This document shows positions 61,851 to 64,000 of a stretch of DNA of 64,000 nucleotides, in pieces (position 1 is the stretch's first letter; each line of letters begins with the position of its first letter). Below the pieces are notes generated by a model. That model had not been told where the DNA came from and did not search any database. It saw only the letters and a list, made by a program, of their open reading frames with translations. Both the position numbers and the translations under genes were made by a program. The DNA is from Amycolatopsis sp. (GTDB taxonomy: Bacteria; Actinomycetota; Actinomycetes; Mycobacteriales; Pseudonocardiaceae). The stretch is from positions 1 to 64,000 of the forward strand of contig NZ_JAODNM010000023.1 of NCBI RefSeq assembly GCF_025464955.1. The letters run 5' to 3'.

Positions 61851-62483
61851 GTGGGTCCGGTGTTGCCCGGTCTGCGTCGCGCGAGCCGTGTCGTCGACGG
61901 CCGCTGTACCCGGAGCCGCCACGTCGTCCGCACCGAGCGGCTCCTGCTGCGCACACCGACCGAGTGGGAGATGGCCGCCGCGCAGGCCGCCGCGAGTGAT
62001 CCGGTGGCCCAGCACTGGATCGGCTGGGCGCCGGAAGCCGTGATGGCCAAGGAAGACCGGCATCGTTTTCTGCAGGTCGTCCCCGGGACCGGCCCGGACC
62101 GTGACTGGCCGGACGCGGCGTACCTAGTGGCGATCCACCGGCGCGTGGACCGGATAGCCGGCATGGTCACCGTCTCGCGGATCGAGGGCCGCGGGCACGA
62201 GCTCGGCGGCTGGCTCGCGCCGACGTTCCGCGGCAGGGGCCTCGGCTCCGAACTGTTCCGCGCCGGGTTGGAGCTCGGGCACCAGCACCTCGGCCTGCGC
62301 CGGATCCGGGCCGCTGTCGAGGCGGGGAACGCCGGCAGCCTCCGAGCCGTCGCCGCCGCGGATTTCGACGCGGTGTCCGGCCCGCCGACGTACATTCTGG
62401 AGAACGGACGCGAGATCGCCGCCCGCTGGTTCTCTCACGAAGTCGAGCACGCCGGCTGCTGCCGAGGTCCCCAGCCCGCGTGA
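61851..62483 (+). CDS. GNAT-family N-acetyltransferase (RimJ/RimL-like)
   Basis: A 210-residue acetyltransferase: RTERLLLRTPTEWEMAAAQA near 27-46, IAGMVTVSRIEGRGHELGGW, the acetyl-CoA loop APTFRGRGLGSELFRAGLEL (about 122-141) and VEAGNAGSLRAVAAADFDAV. This matches the RimJ/RimL-type group that modifies proteins or small molecules; acceptor unknown. GTG 61851 follows AGGGGG. It ends convergently on the FAD monooxygenase gene; the present 49-bp overlap appears to result from a frameshift in that gene. Confidence 0.85.
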   Translation: MGPVLPGLRRASRVVDGRCTRSRHVVRTERLLLRTPTEWEMAAAQAAASDPVAQHWIGWAPEAVMAKEDRHRFLQVVPGTGPDRDWPDAAYLVAIHRRVDRIAGMVTVSRIEGRGHELGGWLAPTFRGRGLGSELFRAGLELGHQHLGLRRIRAAVEAGNAGSLRAVAAADFDAVSGPPTYILENGREIAARWFSHEVEHAGCCRGPQPA

Positions 62484-63703
62484 CCGTCACGCAACGAAGT
62501 TTCGTTGGTAGTCCGGTAATGCGATACCGTTGGCGGCTTCCTCGATCGTTTCATGATGCCGCGCATGACCAGGCCCTTCCACGGCAGCTTCGGCAGGATC
62601 CTGATCATCTGGTGCTGGAACCAGATCTGCCACCACTTGCCCTGGGTCATCTGCTTGGCGATGTTAACGCCGAGCGCCTGGTTCAGCTGCACGAAGTCCG
62701 CGATTTCCTCGGCGTACGCGGGAAACGCCCTCGTGTGGTCGCCGCCGGTCGCGGCCAGCTGGCCGGCCAGCGCGTAGGCACCGACGAGCGCCATGCTGGT
62801 GCCCTGCCCCGAGGCCGGGGACGGGCCGTACGCCGCGTCGCCGACCAGGACCGTGCGTCCGCGTGACCAAGTGTCCAGGCGGATCTGGCTCACCGAGTCG
62901 AAGTAGAAGTCCGGCGTCGAGGCCATGTCCGAGAGCAGTTGGCCGATCTCCCACTCGCCGTCGGCGAACGCGTCGGCGAGGATCTCCTTCTGCTGGTCGA
63001 TGTCGCGGTAGTCGTAGTCGAGTTCCGGTGAGGAGAACAGGAAAAACGCCTTGGCGTCGACGCTTCCCTTGGTGCTGTAGACATTGACGACCTTGCCCGG
63101 CGTGCTGTGGGTCAGCTCCCACCGGTCGAGGTCGAAGCGGTTGGGCACGGTGAAGATCGAGACGTAGCAACCGAGGTGGTTCGTGATGGGTGCTTCGGGG
63201 CCGAACGTCAGCGCGCGGACGCCCGAGTGCTGGCCGTCGGCGCCGACGACGAGGTCGAACCGCCGCGGCGCGCTGGTGGCGAAGGTGACGTACACGCCGT
63301 CGGCGTCCTCGGTCATCGAAGTGATGTAGTCGCCGAAGATGTACTCCGTCGTGTCCTTGGTCGCGTCGTAGAGGATCTTGCTGAGGTCGCCGCGCATCAG
63401 CTCGAGATCGCCTTCCGACCGGAAGCCGAACAACTCGCCGTCCAGCTCGGCGATGCGCGTGCCCTCGCCGTTGACGAACGAGCCGCCGCGCATCGACGTG
63501 TGCTTGCGCTCGAACTCGGCGCGCAGGCCCATCCGGTCGACGACGTCCATCGCGACACCGCGAATGTCCACTTTGTAGCCGCCGGGCCGCAGCTCGGGAG
63601 CGCGTTCGGCGATCGTCGGGTTGAAGCCGTAGCGGCGGAGCCAGAAGGCCAGTGCGGGGCCGGCGATGCTGGCGCCGGAGATGAGGATGTCGTTGCTTTT
63701 CAT
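62435..63703 (-). CDS. FAD-dependent monooxygenase with a frameshifted C-terminus
   Basis: A 422-residue class-A flavin monooxygenase: DILISGASIAGPALAFWLRR (FAD-binding), RFDLVVGADGQHSGVR (DG motif, about 148-163) and TVLVGDAAYGPSPASGQGTS (GD motif, about 288-307). It resembles tetracycline/aromatic hydroxylase-like proteins; substrate unknown. After MKRSRK (about 383-388) the frame continues as PPTVSHYRTTNETSLRD, unlike the family. Adding one base near 62537 instead gives AANGIALPDYQRNFVA and a stop at 62487, just clear of the neighbouring gene. The frameshift affects only the tail, so the enzyme may still work. Confidence 0.87.
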   Translation of the reverse strand: MKSNDILISGASIAGPALAFWLRRYGFNPTIAERAPELRPGGYKVDIRGVAMDVVDRMGLRAEFERKHTSMRGGSFVNGEGTRIAELDGELFGFRSEGDLELMRGDLSKILYDATKDTTEYIFGDYITSMTEDADGVYVTFATSAPRRFDLVVGADGQHSGVRALTFGPEAPITNHLGCYVSIFTVPNRFDLDRWELTHSTPGKVVNVYSTKGSVDAKAFFLFSSPELDYDYRDIDQQKEILADAFADGEWEIGQLLSDMASTPDFYFDSVSQIRLDTWSRGRTVLVGDAAYGPSPASGQGTSMALVGAYALAGQLAATGGDHTRAFPAYAEEIADFVQLNQALGVNIAKQMTQGKWWQIWFQHQMIRILPKLPWKGLVMRGIMKRSRKPPTVSHYRTTNETSLRDGHAGWGPRQQPACSTS

Positions 63704-63823
63704 GTCACCGAGGCTGGGCCGGGCCGCTTACCGGCCGCGCACCATCCGCGCACCGCCGCGCCGGACCTGGGTGTCTGGGTAGAGTCCCGGTGTCAGCAGG
63801 CGCAGCCCGAAGGAGACATCGTC

Positions 63824-64000
63824 ATGCGGTTCATGGTCCTGCTCAAGGCCACCGAAGCGACTGAAGCCGGCAAGCTGCCGTCGACGGAACTCCTCACCGC
63901 GATGGGGAAGTTCAACGAGGAAATGGTCGACGCCGGTGTGCTGGTGGCGGGCGAGGGGATCCACCCGAGCTCCCGCGGCTCCCGCGTGAAGCTGCTCGCC
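63824..64000 (+). CDS. YciI/DGPF-domain protein, 3' end outside the window
   Basis: The first 59 codons of a small ferredoxin-like-fold protein: MRFMVLLKATEATEAGKLPS, LTAMGKFNEEMVDAGVLVAG and EGIHPSSRGSRV match the actinobacterial YCII-related (DGPF) family, often about 115-140 residues and often paired with ECF sigma factors. AAGGAG lies eight bases before ATG 63824, and TAGAGT (63779-63784) may be its -10 box. Function unknown. The gene is cut by the window edge. Confidence 0.85.
   Translation, partial: MRFMVLLKATEATEAGKLPSTELLTAMGKFNEEMVDAGVLVAGEGIHPSSRGSRVKLLA

Noticed and set aside
61796..62395. N-terminal extension of the PaaX-family protein to 480 residues
   Set aside because: It is antisense to the GNAT gene and adds nothing PaaX-like; GTG 61795 gives the normal length.

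Overview
This window is high-GC actinobacterial chromosome, most like a member of the Pseudonocardiaceae (Amycolatopsis or a relative). The reasons are GC-rich third codon positions, many GTG and TTG starts, 1 to 4-base stop/start overlaps between operon genes, an actinobacterial integration host factor, a remnant of an XRE-DUF5753/DUF397 pair, ricin-lectin-tagged secreted hydrolases, and carbohydrate ABC importers with no ATPase of their own. No rRNA, tRNA, CRISPR array, transposase or phage gene was seen.

Layout. 1-7.6 kb: a secreted C39-like peptidase, a hotdog thioesterase, a pentapeptide membrane protein, a CUT1 sugar importer and a FadD-like acyl-CoA ligase. 7.6-12.6 kb: mIHF, isochorismate synthase, an Sfp-type phosphopantetheinyl transferase and a dicarboxylate symporter. 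12.6-19 kb: acyl-CoA metabolism (acyl-CoA dehydrogenase; a TetR, acyl-CoA ligase, enoyl-CoA hydratase operon; a divergent amidohydrolase). 19-28.8 kb: small genes (three regulators, GNATs, an oxidoreductase, AlkB) and two loci that look like deletion scars. 28.8-33.9 kb: a 5-oxoproline/D-glutamate operon with a divergent FCD-type GntR.

34-56.6 kb is the most striking part. Four co-directional secreted glycoside hydrolases (GH16, GH75, GH30, GH18), each with a three-repeat ricin-type lectin module, are preceded by two sequences resembling the DasR (N-acetylglucosamine repressor) operator. Next come two divergent ROK regulators, an aldehyde dehydrogenase/ThuA-like/hydroxyacid dehydrogenase operon and a second CUT1 importer, both behind one shared promoter-operator motif. 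A five-gene oligopeptide-type importer and a GH1 beta-glucosidase follow. I read this as a possible fungal-cell-wall (beta-glucan, chitin, chitosan) degradation and uptake region; the enzyme families are clear, the joint purpose is inference.

56.9-61.8 kb: an aryl-CoA catabolic group (acyl-CoA dehydrogenase, a fused monooxygenase/old-yellow-enzyme flavoprotein, a RidA-like protein, a PaaX-family regulator). The window ends with a GNAT, a FAD monooxygenase with an apparent C-terminal frameshift, and a truncated YciI-like gene.

Two dispersed palindromic repeat families occupy intergenic spaces, mostly at convergent gene ends: a 43-bp-period hairpin repeat (four loci) and a MITE-like element of about 250-350 bp with GGGCAC/GTGCCC ends and a GTGGGACTCG core (two full copies, two core-only copies).
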